The position numbers were made by a program, and so were the translations under genes. This document shows, piece after piece, positions 49,178 to 58,620 of a stretch of 64,000 bases of DNA. The notes under the pieces were generated by a model that worked only from the letters and a program-made list of their open reading frames with translations, made no database searches and had not been told where the DNA came from. Position 1 is the first letter of the stretch. Every line of letters begins with the position of its first letter. The stretch comes from Porphyridium purpureum. Its lineage: Eukaryota; Rhodophyta; Bangiophyceae; Porphyridiales; Porphyridiaceae. Location: NCBI GenBank assembly GCA_008690995.1, contig VRMN01000017.1:1-64000 (forward strand), written 5' to 3'.

Positions 49178-49246
49178 CACTTGATTTTGCAGTCTTTCTT
49201 TATTGCCTAGTAAACCGCTGTACGCACGAAAAGTCTACTGTACCTA

Positions 49247-49378
49247 CAGTTTTTCGATCAGTTTTTCGATCAGTTTTTCGATCAGTTTTTCGATAAGTTT
49301 TTCGATAAGTTTTTCGATAAGTTTTTCGATTAGTTTTTCGATCAGTTTTTCGACACTTCAGTATGACAGTTTTTCGAA
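49247..49378. repeat. 12-bp minisatellite, block 2 (CAGTTTTTCGAT)
   Basis: Eleven register positions, nine of them clean, one degenerate (49,355-49,366) and one terminal. The first base varies C/A/T and the last two differ from block 1 while the core AGTTTTTCG is kept. Confidence 0.93.
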
Positions 49379-49431
49379 CGCTGCGAGAGAGGTACAGCAA
49401 ATAGCTGTACTTTACATGCTTACATCAATTT

Positions 49432-49467
49432 CAGTTTTTCGTTTAGTTTTTCGGTCAGTTTTTCGCT
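49432..49467. repeat. 12-bp minisatellite, block 3 (YAGTTTTTCGNT)
   Basis: Three units with the same AGTTTTTCG core and a third set of end bases. It ends 66 bp before the 5' LTR. Confidence 0.85.
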
Positions 49468-49559
49468 CCATTTGTGTCACGGACTGGTGTTCATGACGCT
49501 CGGTATGATATCGCGCCGTCTGATGAGCCAAAGTGTTATCCGTTCGACCCCAGTCACCT

Positions 49560-49620
49560 AGAACGGTTCGGTTAATCCGAAACCGGTAAGCCGTTAAACC
49601 GGTAGACCGTTTAACCGTTT
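49560..49620. promoter_or_regulatory. cluster of CNGTT/AACNG motifs in the LTR
   Basis: Within 60 bp there are about eight copies of CGGTT, CCGTT, AACCG or AACGG, several as palindromes such as GGTTAATCC and CGTTTAACCG. They match the Myb core CNGTT(A/R) and its complement. Their crowding between LTR start and heat-shock elements suggests an enhancer; binding factor is inferred. Confidence 0.45.
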
Positions 49621-49653
49621 CTAGAAGCTTCTAGAGGTTCCAGAACCTTCTAG
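49619..49653. promoter_or_regulatory. heat shock element arrays in the LTR promoter
   Basis: Two adjacent arrays of inverted TTC/GAA blocks at 5-bp pitch: TTCTAGAAGCTTCTAGAG and TTCCAGAACCTTCTAGA. Each has three consecutive perfect nTTCnnGAAnnTTCn units, the binding pattern of heat shock factor trimers. They lie 74-108 bp upstream of the TATA box. The 3' LTR has the same at 54,788. Confidence 0.7.
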
Positions 49654-49726
49654 ACGCGCGCAGAAATGCCAATGATTTGCATTGTCATTTCTCTTGGCGC
49701 CTTGCTGTCCCTGGCGGAAGTAAGGG

Positions 49727-49734
49727 TATAAAAA
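49727..49734 (+). promoter_or_regulatory. LTR TATA box
   Basis: TATAAAAA within the 5' LTR, about 100 bp before the LTR end; the copy in the 3' LTR is at 54,896. Confidence 0.75.
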
Positions 49735-49831
49735 GGCGACGCGCCTGCCCGGACTAGCCGGTCAGGTCTTGCTCGGAGAGAGAAGAGGTAAGAAGAAGAA
49801 GCAGAGTAAAAGGCACAGCATTGGTAACATT

Positions 49832-49846
49832 TGGTATCATCGCTGG
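49832..49846 (+). other. primer-binding site
   Basis: TGGTATCATCGCTGG starts 2 bp after the 5' LTR. TGGTATCA is the usual start of sites complementary to initiator tRNA-Met; which tRNA is used here is inferred. Confidence 0.6.
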
Positions 49847-50399
49847 TTACCTGGGGTTGCTCTAAGGTTCTCTTAGAGCTTCTCCGGGGTTGCCTGGGTG
49901 GGAGAGTCTGCGGGTAAGGGGGTTCGAGTAAGTCGATCCGGAGGGTGCGACGGGTGGAAGCGGGTCTCAGTCTTGGCTGTACGATAGGCCTAGGCCTTGA
50001 CGGCGGACTCGCTCTCTGCCTTAGCACGTATTAGTAGGCAAGAGCCGTAACGGTCAGCCTTCACTAGGATTCATCCTAGTGTCGCACGACCACCTTTGCG
50101 AAGGTAGGCGCCGAACACCTCCATATAAGATCGCATCTATAATCCCCGCCCCAGTGCAAAGGCCCGGGCCGCTCCCCATCCAGCGCAACAGAGGAGGATT
50201 GCTGTGTGCTTTGTTGTGTGTGCGTGAGAAGATTGCTGTGCGTGTGTGTGCGTGAGAGGACAGCTTCGTGTGTCGGTTTGTGTTCGTGAGGGCGACCGAG
50301 CCCGTTCGTGGTGCGCGCAGCTGTTGGAGAAAGTGAGCATCGGAGGCTTGCTGTTCGTGTCGTTATTGTGATCGGTGAGCGTGCTTTAGTCCAGAAAGC

Positions 50400-51206
50400 A
50401 TGGAGATTGATTCGGAGACGCTGGGACCACGTGGCCCGAAGGAGGCCCGTCTGATGAGGTTCGACGGGAAGCGTGACCTTCTGGTTGTGAAGACGTGGTT
50501 GTTCCAGGCGAGAAAGAAGATCTTGGGCCGGTTGTTGGAGAGCATCCACCCGGACGATTTGGAGAAACGTCTGCTTGCGGAGAGGCGTGCTGTGGACTTG
50601 GCATCAGACTATTTCGAGGGAGAGGCGCTTCATTGGTGGGTTCTGAACTGCGAGCGCTACCCGCAGGAGATCCCCAGGACGTGGAATGATTTTGCTGCCC
50701 TCGTGAGTGCTCGGTTCACGCCGCAGGATTCGATCAGGCGTGCAAGGGACAAGTTGACGCGTCTTTCGCAGAAAGGCCCGGCCCATGCGTATGTGGCGGC
50801 TTTTCAGGACGCGGCACTTGTGATTCCGGACTTGTCGGACGCAGAAATGATGGACCGCTTTGTGAGGGGTCTGAAGCCCGAGGTGCGCTTGGAAGTGTAC
50901 AAGCGAGGAGTGAGTACGTTCGCGGAGGCTGCGCAGGTGGCGGTGGTCGTGGACGACGCCATTCATGCGACCCGCGGCGTGCGTGATTCAAGTATGAGGG
51001 CGCCATTTTTCGGTCGTGCAGCGCAGGAAGGACCTGTCCCGATGGAGCTGGGACATGTGCAGGGTCAGAGGCGTGTTCGTACCGAGCTCAAATGCTGGAA
51101 TTGTGGAAGGCCGGGACACATCGCCAGGAAGTGTCCCGAGGCAAGGAAGACTATCCAGCAGCTGGAGGGAGACTCGCCGGAGTCAAAAAACGAGGAGCTC
51201 GAGTAG
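50400..51206 (+). CDS. gag: gag of the Ty3/gypsy element
   Basis: A 268-residue structural protein. The N-terminal two thirds are a helical capsid region (retrotransposon gag type: EGEALHWWVLNCERYPQEIP, FTPQDSIRRARDKLTRLSQ). A single CCHC zinc knuckle CWNCGRPGHIARKCPE near residue 231 forms the nucleocapsid. Its last part overlaps the start of pol in the -1 frame, an arrangement the family uses for programmed frameshifting. Confidence 0.9.
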   Translation: MEIDSETLGPRGPKEARLMRFDGKRDLLVVKTWLFQARKKILGRLLESIHPDDLEKRLLAERRAVDLASDYFEGEALHWWVLNCERYPQEIPRTWNDFAALVSARFTPQDSIRRARDKLTRLSQKGPAHAYVAAFQDAALVIPDLSDAEMMDRFVRGLKPEVRLEVYKRGVSTFAEAAQVAVVVDDAIHATRGVRDSSMRAPFFGRAAQEGPVPMELGHVQGQRRVRTELKCWNCGRPGHIARKCPEARKTIQQLEGDSPESKNEELE

Positions 51207-54200
51207 AGAGGTTCCTCGGACAGTCAGAGGGAAAGGAGGCTCGCAGACGTTACGAGACCTCTAGGGGCGGCAATGAAGACCGCTGTGGTGGCCTTGGTAA
51301 GCCAAGGTCTGGCTGTCCGACACCTTGTGGGCGAAACTCGAGCGCAAATCAGCCCGTGATCAAGGAACTTGGAGGAATGGGAGCTGCCATGCTTCTTCGA
51401 GTTCGAGGAAAAGTGCACAAGTCCGATGGAGAGGCCACGTTTTTGATTGACAGTGGCGCGACGGACAACTTCATGAGCGTGGACTTTGTGCTGAAATCCG
51501 ACGGCCTGAAGCAGAAGGCGTCGTGGAAGAGAGATCATGTGACCCTAGCGGATGGGTCTGTATTGGAAACAGCCGGAGAAGTTTCCAATGTCAAGTTTGA
51601 ACTGAGCGATGGGTACTCAGGGGCCGCTAACTTTGCCATTTGCCGGATTGCGGGACAAGACGCAATCTTGGGCATGGAGTGGCTGAAGCGGGAGAACCCA
51701 GTGATTGATTGGCAGTCTGGCATGTTGGCCTACGGAGAGAAGAAGGCCTGGAGCATGACGCAGATGCTGGTGCCACGGAAAGAGCTCCGTCGGCTGTTGA
51801 AGAGTCAGGAGGTAGAAGAGTGCTACCTCGGCGTGCTGAAAGGAAGGGAGGAGCCCTGTTCAGTGGAGCGCAAAGAAGCTGACTCTGTGAGAAAGATGCT
51901 CAATGATTTCGAAAATCTGTTCGAGGAGCCGCGAGGGCTGCCTGAGAGCCGAACAGTGGAGCATGTGATTAGGCTGAAAGATGAGAAGCCTGTGAGAGTG
52001 GGCAGGGTCTACCGACTGAGCCCTGCGGAGTTGAAAGTCCTCCGAGAGACTTTGGATGACTTGCTGGATAAGGGATTCGTCCAGCCGAGTCAGAGCCCGT
52101 TTGGAGCACCCGTGCTGTTCGTGAAGAAGAAAGACGGCAGCATGAGGATGTGCGTCGATTATCGGGCGTTGAACGACGCAACTGTGAAGGACCGGTATCC
52201 GTTGCCGAACATGGATGAGTTGCTGGATCGACTGGGCGCAGCTCACTGTTTCTCAAAGTTGGATTTGGCATCGGGATACCACCAGTTGCGTGTTCGGAGA
52301 GAGGACGTGCCGAAGACCGCGTTCCAGACCAGGTACGGACAGTTCGAGTTCCGTGTGATGCCGTTTGGTCTTTGCAACGCGCCGGCAACTTTTCAGAGGG
52401 CCATGAACGAGCTGTTTGCAGATCTGCTGGACAAGACCGTCATTGTCTACTTGGACGATATTTTGGTCTTTACCAAGGATAGGCAGTCGCACGGCGAGGT
52501 CCTGAAGGAAGTGTTGTCGCGCTTGCAAAAGGCGGGGTATCGGTTGAAGCGCAAGAAGTGCAGCTTCTTCGTTTCTGAAGTCGAATACCTGGGGAACATT
52601 GTCGGCAACGGTTGCGTGAAGATGGATCCACGGAAGGTGGAAGCTTTGAAAGATTGGCCAGTGCCAAAGACGGTGACGGAGTTGAGATCCTTTTTGGGAA
52701 TGACAAACTGGTTTCGGAGGTTTGTTAAAGGATACTCTACCGTCGTGGCGCCGCTGACTTCGCTGTTGCAGAACGCAAAGTCGAAGAAGCAGCTGATCGA
52801 ACTGGGAGATGAAGGCAAGTCGGCCTTCAAGAAGATTGTGGGGATGTTGACGGAAGCGCCGGTGTTGGCCTTGCCAGACCCTGAAAAGCCATTTGAGGTG
52901 TACACGGACCGCTCTGAAGTCGCGGTGGGGGGATGGCTGGCACAGGAAGGCAGACCGGTCGCGTTTACGTCGAGGAAGCTGCTGGACCGAGAGACCAGGT
53001 ACAGCAGCTATGAAGGTGAGCTCATGGCCGTCATTCACTGTCTGCGAGAGTTTCGACCTTATCTGTACGGGGCAAAGTTTGTGCTTCACACAGATCATGA
53101 GGCGTTGAAACATTTGATGACGCAGAAGGAGCTGAATGGCCGGCAAGCACGGTGGCTGGACTTTTTAGCCGAGTTTGATATTACAATCGACTATGTGAAG
53201 GGAAAGTCGAACGTGGTAGCCGATGCTTTGTCGAGGAAGCCAGAGCTGCACGCGCTAGAGTACCAGGTTCGATGTGAGGAATTTGGTGCGGGTTTCCAGG
53301 CATTCGTGGGTTCGTACTCGAGTGACCCAGACTTTGGTACTTTGATGGGAGATTTACCGACCCACCAGGGTTTTCGAACCGAAGCTGGGCTCTTGTACTT
53401 GAGGAATCGCGTTTGCGTGCCGAGGAAGTTCAGAGAGCGTGTCATGCAACTCCACCACGATATCCCGACAGCAGGGCACCGTGGAGCGGACACAACTTAT
53501 GCATCTTTGATAACTCGCTTCTACTGGCCAAAGATGAAGCGAGACGTGAGCCGTTTTGTGAAGACTTGTCACGCGTGCCAAGTGACAAAGTCAGAGAATC
53601 GGTCGTTTGGAAAGCTGAAGCCCTTGTCGATCCCAGAAGGACCTTGGGTCGACATTTCGATGGACTTTGTGACAGAGCTGCCTCGGAGCGAAGGCAGCTG
53701 TGATGCAATCATGACTGTGGTGGATCGCTATTCGAAGATGGCGCTGTTTATCCCGACGCGCAAGGACTTGACAGCAAAGCGTTGTGCTGACTTGTTCGTG
53801 AAGCACGTCGTGAGCCGCTTCGGATACCCCAAGTCGATTGTGTCGGACCGAGATCCGCTGTTTACGTCAACGTTTTGGCAGCAGTTGAGCAAGCGGGTGG
53901 GCATGAAGTTGGCAATGTCTACCGCCAACCACCCGCAGACAGATGGCCAAACTGAGCGAGTGAACCGCGTGATTCGGGAAATGCTCAAGTTGATGGCGAC
54001 GAATAGTGGCTGGGTGCGAGACTTGCCGTTGTACGAGTTTGCGTACAACTCCGCACCAAGCAGTGCCACTGGATTCGCGCCGTTCAAAGTGGTGTATGGA
54101 AGGGATCCTTGGTTTCCACCGAGCGAAGGGTGGAGGCCTGCGCGCGATGGACAGACGAAGGACATGGCGGAGCACTGGTTTCGCCTCTGCAAAGTCCATG

Positions 54201-54583
54201 AAGAAGTCCGCGACAATTTGATCGAAGCCCAGGGGAGAATGCAGAAGTTCTTCGATCGACGCAAGGATGCCCGGGAGTTTCAAGTTGGTGATCAAGTGTT
54301 GATCACGGCGCCGCAATTGCGGCCGAACAAGAGTGATTTGGCGGCACCAAAGTTTCTTGGTCCGGTGCCTGTCATTGAGAAGGTAAGCTCGCATGCTTAC
54401 CGAGTGGTTTTGCCTGAGGGTGTGGCTTGTCATGATGTTTTTCCGATCCAACATCTGAAGCCATACTATGGACGCGAAGACTACATGGCAGGGGAAAATG
54501 ATGAAGAAGTACCCGACGAAATGCCGGCGTCCGATTCTGAGCCAGACTTGTTGAAAATTATCGAAGAGTCTGACTCTGAATGA
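51092..54583 (+). CDS. pol: pol of the Ty3/gypsy element
   Basis: A frame of 1,163 residues overlapping gag by about 115 bp. Domains in order: aspartic protease (FLIDSGATDNFMS), reverse transcriptase (LDLASGYHQLRV, MPFGLCNAPATFQR, YLDDILVF), RNase H (FEVYTDRSE, HTDHEALKHL), and integrase with HHCC zinc finger (TAGHRGADTTY, CHACQVTK), catalytic core (SMDFVTELP, HPQTDGQTERVNRVI) and a C-terminal DNA-binding part (KFLGPVPVIEKVSSHAYRV). It is probably made as a Gag-Pol fusion by frameshifting rather than from its own ATG. Confidence 0.95.
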   Translation: MLELWKAGTHRQEVSRGKEDYPAAGGRLAGVKKRGARVERFLGQSEGKEARRRYETSRGGNEDRCGGLGKPRSGCPTPCGRNSSANQPVIKELGGMGAAMLLRVRGKVHKSDGEATFLIDSGATDNFMSVDFVLKSDGLKQKASWKRDHVTLADGSVLETAGEVSNVKFELSDGYSGAANFAICRIAGQDAILGMEWLKRENPVIDWQSGMLAYGEKKAWSMTQMLVPRKELRRLLKSQEVEECYLGVLKGREEPCSVERKEADSVRKMLNDFENLFEEPRGLPESRTVEHVIRLKDEKPVRVGRVYRLSPAELKVLRETLDDLLDKGFVQPSQSPFGAPVLFVKKKDGSMRMCVDYRALNDATVKDRYPLPNMDELLDRLGAAHCFSKLDLASGYHQLRVRREDVPKTAFQTRYGQFEFRVMPFGLCNAPATFQRAMNELFADLLDKTVIVYLDDILVFTKDRQSHGEVLKEVLSRLQKAGYRLKRKKCSFFVSEVEYLGNIVGNGCVKMDPRKVEALKDWPVPKTVTELRSFLGMTNWFRRFVKGYSTVVAPLTSLLQNAKSKKQLIELGDEGKSAFKKIVGMLTEAPVLALPDPEKPFEVYTDRSEVAVGGWLAQEGRPVAFTSRKLLDRETRYSSYEGELMAVIHCLREFRPYLYGAKFVLHTDHEALKHLMTQKELNGRQARWLDFLAEFDITIDYVKGKSNVVADALSRKPELHALEYQVRCEEFGAGFQAFVGSYSSDPDFGTLMGDLPTHQGFRTEAGLLYLRNRVCVPRKFRERVMQLHHDIPTAGHRGADTTYASLITRFYWPKMKRDVSRFVKTCHACQVTKSENRSFGKLKPLSIPEGPWVDISMDFVTELPRSEGSCDAIMTVVDRYSKMALFIPTRKDLTAKRCADLFVKHVVSRFGYPKSIVSDRDPLFTSTFWQQLSKRVGMKLAMSTANHPQTDGQTERVNRVIREMLKLMATNSGWVRDLPLYEFAYNSAPSSATGFAPFKVVYGRDPWFPPSEGWRPARDGQTKDMAEHWFRLCKVHEEVRDNLIEAQGRMQKFFDRRKDAREFQVGDQVLITAPQLRPNKSDLAAPKFLGPVPVIEKVSSHAYRVVLPEGVACHDVFPIQHLKPYYGREDYMAGENDEEVPDEMPASDSEPDLLKIIEESDSE

Positions 54584-54688
54584 CTTGGGTATTGTGAGAA
54601 GTTTGCTAGGCAGAGGTTTTCTCCCGGAGCGCGGGTTCCTCGAGCCAAGAATGCAACTTAGTTTGAAGTCTCGCCGAGACGTCGAGCC

Positions 54689-54702
54689 AAGAGGGGGGGA
54701 GA
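54689..54702 (+). other. polypurine tract
   Basis: An uninterrupted A/G run ending directly at the 3' LTR, the usual site for plus-strand priming. Confidence 0.8.
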
Positions 54703-54998
54703 TGTTATCCGTTCGACCCCAGTCACCTAGAACGGTTCGGTTAATCCGAAACCGGTAAGCCGTTAAACCGGTAGACCGTTTAACCGTTTCTAGAAGCTTC
54801 TAGAGGTTCCAGAACCTTCTAGACGCGCGCAGAAATGCCAATGATTTGCATTGTCATTTCTCTTGGCGCCTTGCTGTCCCTGGCGGAAGTAAGGGTATAA
54901 AAAGGCGACGCGCCTGCCCGGACTAGCCGGTCAGGTCTTGCTCGGAGAGAGAAGAGGGAAGAAGAAGAAGCAGAGTAAAAGGCACAGCATTGGTAACA
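54703..54998 (+). repeat. 3' LTR of the Ty3/gypsy element
   Basis: Same length as the 5' LTR and identical except for one base. Confidence 0.95.
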
Positions 54999-55003
54999 CA
55001 AAG

Positions 55004-58000
55004 AGTCGATGCGATGTACATCTCTGAGTACAGTGGTTTGGGAGAATGAGCAATCTGACATTCGCCCCGCCTCTTTCTGTTACTTGCTTATTTCGAGTGC
55101 ACGCTTCAATGTCAAATCGTCTTGCCAAACCACTTGTTCACCTCCTACGAAAATTGTGGAAGATGCAACTCAAGTAGATACAGATTCACACGCACGTCGG
55201 CAGTGTCCGCCATTTTGCCGTGACGTGGTATGCCAGCAGATCCCTGTCTCTCTGACTCCATACAATGGCTTGAGTATCCAGGCGTGCTGGGGAAATGCAC
55301 TTCTCGTGATTTTGGAAAGATGCTCTCGTACCTCAGACTTTAAATCGGATGAAGACTTCGCGTGAGAAGTCTTTCTCGCTTCGCAAAAGTGGTTGAGCAA
55401 AATAGCGGTATGCGACTCTGTATCCTCGGATCACATATATGGCATAGAGCATGCAAATCATGAACTGTGATAGGGTCGGCGCATTTATGGTTAAGGATTC
55501 TACGCCAGGATTTCGTGTTCTGATCGTAGCGCATCGAATTAGGATTCGAACTTGCTGTCCGCCATGTTCGTATGTTCTATTCGCGAGCCTGGTAAAGTAG
55601 CATTCAACAGTTCTTCATGCACTGCTTGAAGAGTTCCTGGCCCAATTCAACCGCGAAGAATTTTTTCACTTGCTTCTTTCCACAAATTCTCATCGACGCA
55701 GTCCGTTCTATTGGTTTAGAAAATGAGATTTTCACGTATGTCTGTGGTTCGCAGATTTGGTTTCACAATGTTGAAACTGAGCAATACATTCCTTGTTGGA
55801 CCTTTCGTATTAGGTTCGAGTACGCAAAGCCGGGTTCCATCAACATTGGAGCACACGAATGGACCATTGTACTCATGCAATTTATCGCGACGCACGAAAA
55901 CTGGAATACTGGCTTCAATTCTTCCACCCTCTGGAGCAAATTCGGGGACTGGCGTGTCAAAGCCGCTTTCACACGATATCGCGCACTTGGATGTTCACGT
56001 GCACCCCGCGCAAGGACAGCTACGGAGCGGCGGGCATCGCTCCTTTCACGAAAAGTTTCCTTGGCCAATCCCAGTCGCATGACCAATGGCGGGATTGGCT
56101 CAAAGATAATAAAGCCGGAAATCAGGCCTTCTGGGCCCGCAGTCACATCAACGGTGCGTAAATAGATGGCGAGAGCGTCCTCCGCTCGTAAACTTGGGTG
56201 TGGCTCGTGGCGAACTCGGAGAAAAAAAATTCCGCAGGGGTTCGTGGTGTCGTTTTACTGTTCCTTGGGATCAGTGCAGGTTTAGAGGAGCTTAATCCAC
56301 CACACAACATCATCCGAGCATGAGCGCAATGAAATCGGCTGACGCAAAATGTCTCTCTTGGTCGACCTTAAGTTGATGGCTACCAAATACAGAAATCCAC
56401 CCCCGGACGAATAAACGAAATAGGTCTTGAGAAGTTTCGCCGAACACATATCATGCCCAATTGGACTTTGTGCCGCTGCAGGCTTCATGCATTACCTGGG
56501 TGGGTGGACTTGATGGATACAGTTTTAATTAATTGATGTCGAGCGTTTCATGATAGTTGAACGAAACCTGAATCTCCGCGGCGACCTTGAAGCTACTTCG
56601 CCGGCTCGACTACAACTGGAAAATGTCGCATATGCGCAGCACGTCGAACAATTTGTTTGCTGTTCCTTTCAGAAAAGGTCTTTTGAGAGGCGCAGTATCC
56701 TTTTCATCTGCGCAGCGCTGGCGTGCCCGAATCTTTTGTGAATCTTTTCGAGCTCCGAATCTGTGAATAATATTGCGCGTTCAAATGTATCTACAAGGAA
56801 CATTTCATTCAAAAACGAAGTTGCAGGAGTTGACTTACGTTTTCACGGCGCCACTTCTAAGCGGATGTGGACGTTTGGTTCTTCTAATCGTGATGGCGCT
56901 TTTTCACGTACCACATTTAGGCGGTAGCGCTTTAGTTCATCGTTGCTGATGGCACTGGACAGATCTGAGATTTAGATTTTAATGAATGGAGAGAAAGAAA
57001 ATGGCCTGCACCGATACTGACAAGCACGGCCCCGAGTGTGACCGCCTCCATGCGCTTTCCCAGACAACTGTCGAGATGTTTTACATTACGGGTCCAAGTT
57101 TCTCAGGTAAGCCTACAGCTTCGCAGTATCCAAAAAATACGCCAACACCTATAACCGAATTCGGTGCGCCTGTATCAATGAAAACCCCTCTCTATCAGCG
57201 CAGTGGCGCTTTGCTGCTGGAAATCCTACATATGGTCAGTTGCACCATATGAAGTCATGCTTGCTCATCTGCATTGTCCGGGTCATAGTCCACTGAATTT
57301 TCTCGCGAGGAAGTCAGACCTTCCTTCTCCACATCGACAGCCTGATCGGGTTCGCCCTCATAGTCATGGTCAACCCACACGACTCTTGACTGCGGTCGTC
57401 CATGCTTCCTCCAGCACTTGTGTTCGTCGTGCCCTTTTAAATCACAACACCGGCATACTTGTTGGTTTTTTGTGGCAGGCCTCCTGCGTGTCCTCTCGGC
57501 CCTCTAAAATCCAGTGAGAATATCGTCGTCACTCCCGAAGAAGCTGCCCTTGTTGCCATTCATTCCTTTGTGGTTATCAGAGAACGTGAACACTTTCTCT
57601 TCGGGGTGGTGAGACTGAATTGGCATGAAGAGTGGCAAGAACATGAACGCCAGGATGGCGTGGGAGACATAGCAAGCGAGGTCGTCTGGCGTAGCATTAG
57701 ATGCGCCAAGTTCACGTGCCTCGACTTCCACAGCGGCGGTTCTCACCCTGACCAAAACCTCCTGTCTTGATGGCGACGACATGATGAACTGGTCAAGATT
57801 GAGCCGACTCGATGCTAAGATATGCTGCTCACTCTTGCCGATGGAGTCGACAGAAGACTTGAGGATAGCGAGCATCGAGTCTAAGCGCTACTGTTGTTCA
57901 CTCGAAACGAGTGCTTTGGCGCTTCCACCGAGAATCAGCAGGAAGCGCGCTTCTTCAGGGAGAATCATTGATGTGTGATATCGCTGACGCTTACTTGACC

Positions 58001-58620
58001 TTCTTCAACCAAGGGACGAGTGGCATACTATTCGGCTCGCCCGTGGAAACATAAGACTCAAAGCATTTTGTAAGCGCTGCTTGTTTTGGACTCGGAATAG
58101 CGTTTCCTTTTCTGAAAAGGCGCGGCTCACCAGGTATGCCAAGTTCTGCGGAGTCAGTATGCTCTTCTCCTACTGCAGCTCGAGAGAATGCTCAAAATGG
58201 GTCCTGGACATTGTGCCGAAGCTCAAAATTTGGCACGCCCGGGAGGCAACAATAGCACTGCCGTGCGAGGAGACTTGGTGGGTCACCTTTTTTCTCAATA
58301 GATTGAACGATATAAGGCTTTCAACCATTTTCATTTCAATGTCATCGTTCGTCATCTCATCGGCAGTCCGCAGCATCTCCTTAACGGTTTTATTCTTCAC
58401 CTGGACATCGAGCCACAGGATGCGCTCTGCTGCATGCTCTTGCTGCGATGCTGGAGCCTGAGCTACTGGTGCCGAGGTTGCCTACTGCCTTTCCGGTACC
58501 ATCTAATATTCGTCCGCCTGAGACGATTGAGCGTCTCATGTGCTCTCGGAAATAGGCAATGTCGGGGCCGTTTCCCATTCACTGGATATCCTGACCGATC
58601 AGCAAATTACATATCGCTCG
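55004..58620 (-). mobile_element. Ty1/copia-like retroelement fossil, heavily broken
   Basis: Pieces of a retroelement read on the minus strand. A gag-like part at about 57,200-58,600 includes VKEMLRTADEMTNDDIEM and a CCHC zinc knuckle CRCCDLKGHDEHKC at 57,414-57,455. A reverse-transcriptase piece at 55,170-55,400 has AWILKPLYGVRETGICW, very like the KPLYG(I/V)xESGxxW motif of fungal and algal copia elements. Many interruptions; no LTRs seen; old. The young Ty3 element is inserted at or near its 3' end. Part of the middle (55,700-57,200) is unassigned and may belong to another element. Confidence 0.4.

Larger units (their letters stand above)
49534..49829 (+). repeat. 5' LTR of the Ty3/gypsy element
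   Basis: Begins TGTTATCC and ends GGTAACA. It contains heat-shock-element arrays, a TATA box and many CCGTTA/CGGTTA-like strings near its start. Confidence 0.95.
49534..54998 (+). mobile_element. Ty3/gypsy LTR retrotransposon, looks whole, very young
   Basis: A 5,465-bp element with 296-bp direct LTRs starting TG and ending CA. The LTRs differ at one position, so insertion is recent. A 5-bp target duplication CAAAG flanks it (49,529-49,533 and 54,999-55,003). Parts in order: 5' LTR, primer-binding site, 570-bp leader, gag, pol (protease, reverse transcriptase, RNase H, integrase), polypurine tract, 3' LTR. The domain order with integrase last defines Ty3/gypsy. No evident breaks in either long frame. 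No chromodomain was recognised at the integrase end, which finishes in an acidic tail. Confidence 0.95.

Noticed and set aside
49058-49467. CRISPR-like array
   Set aside because: The repeats are contiguous 12-bp units without unique spacers, in a eukaryotic context; they are a minisatellite.
54430-54583. chromodomain at the end of the Ty3 integrase
   Set aside because: After the HLKPYYG region only a short acidic tail follows; no chromodomain aromatic cage pattern is visible.
55525-55560. GGATTCGAACTTG, possible tRNA T-arm
   Set aside because: Flanking bases do not pair and no cloverleaf could be drawn.
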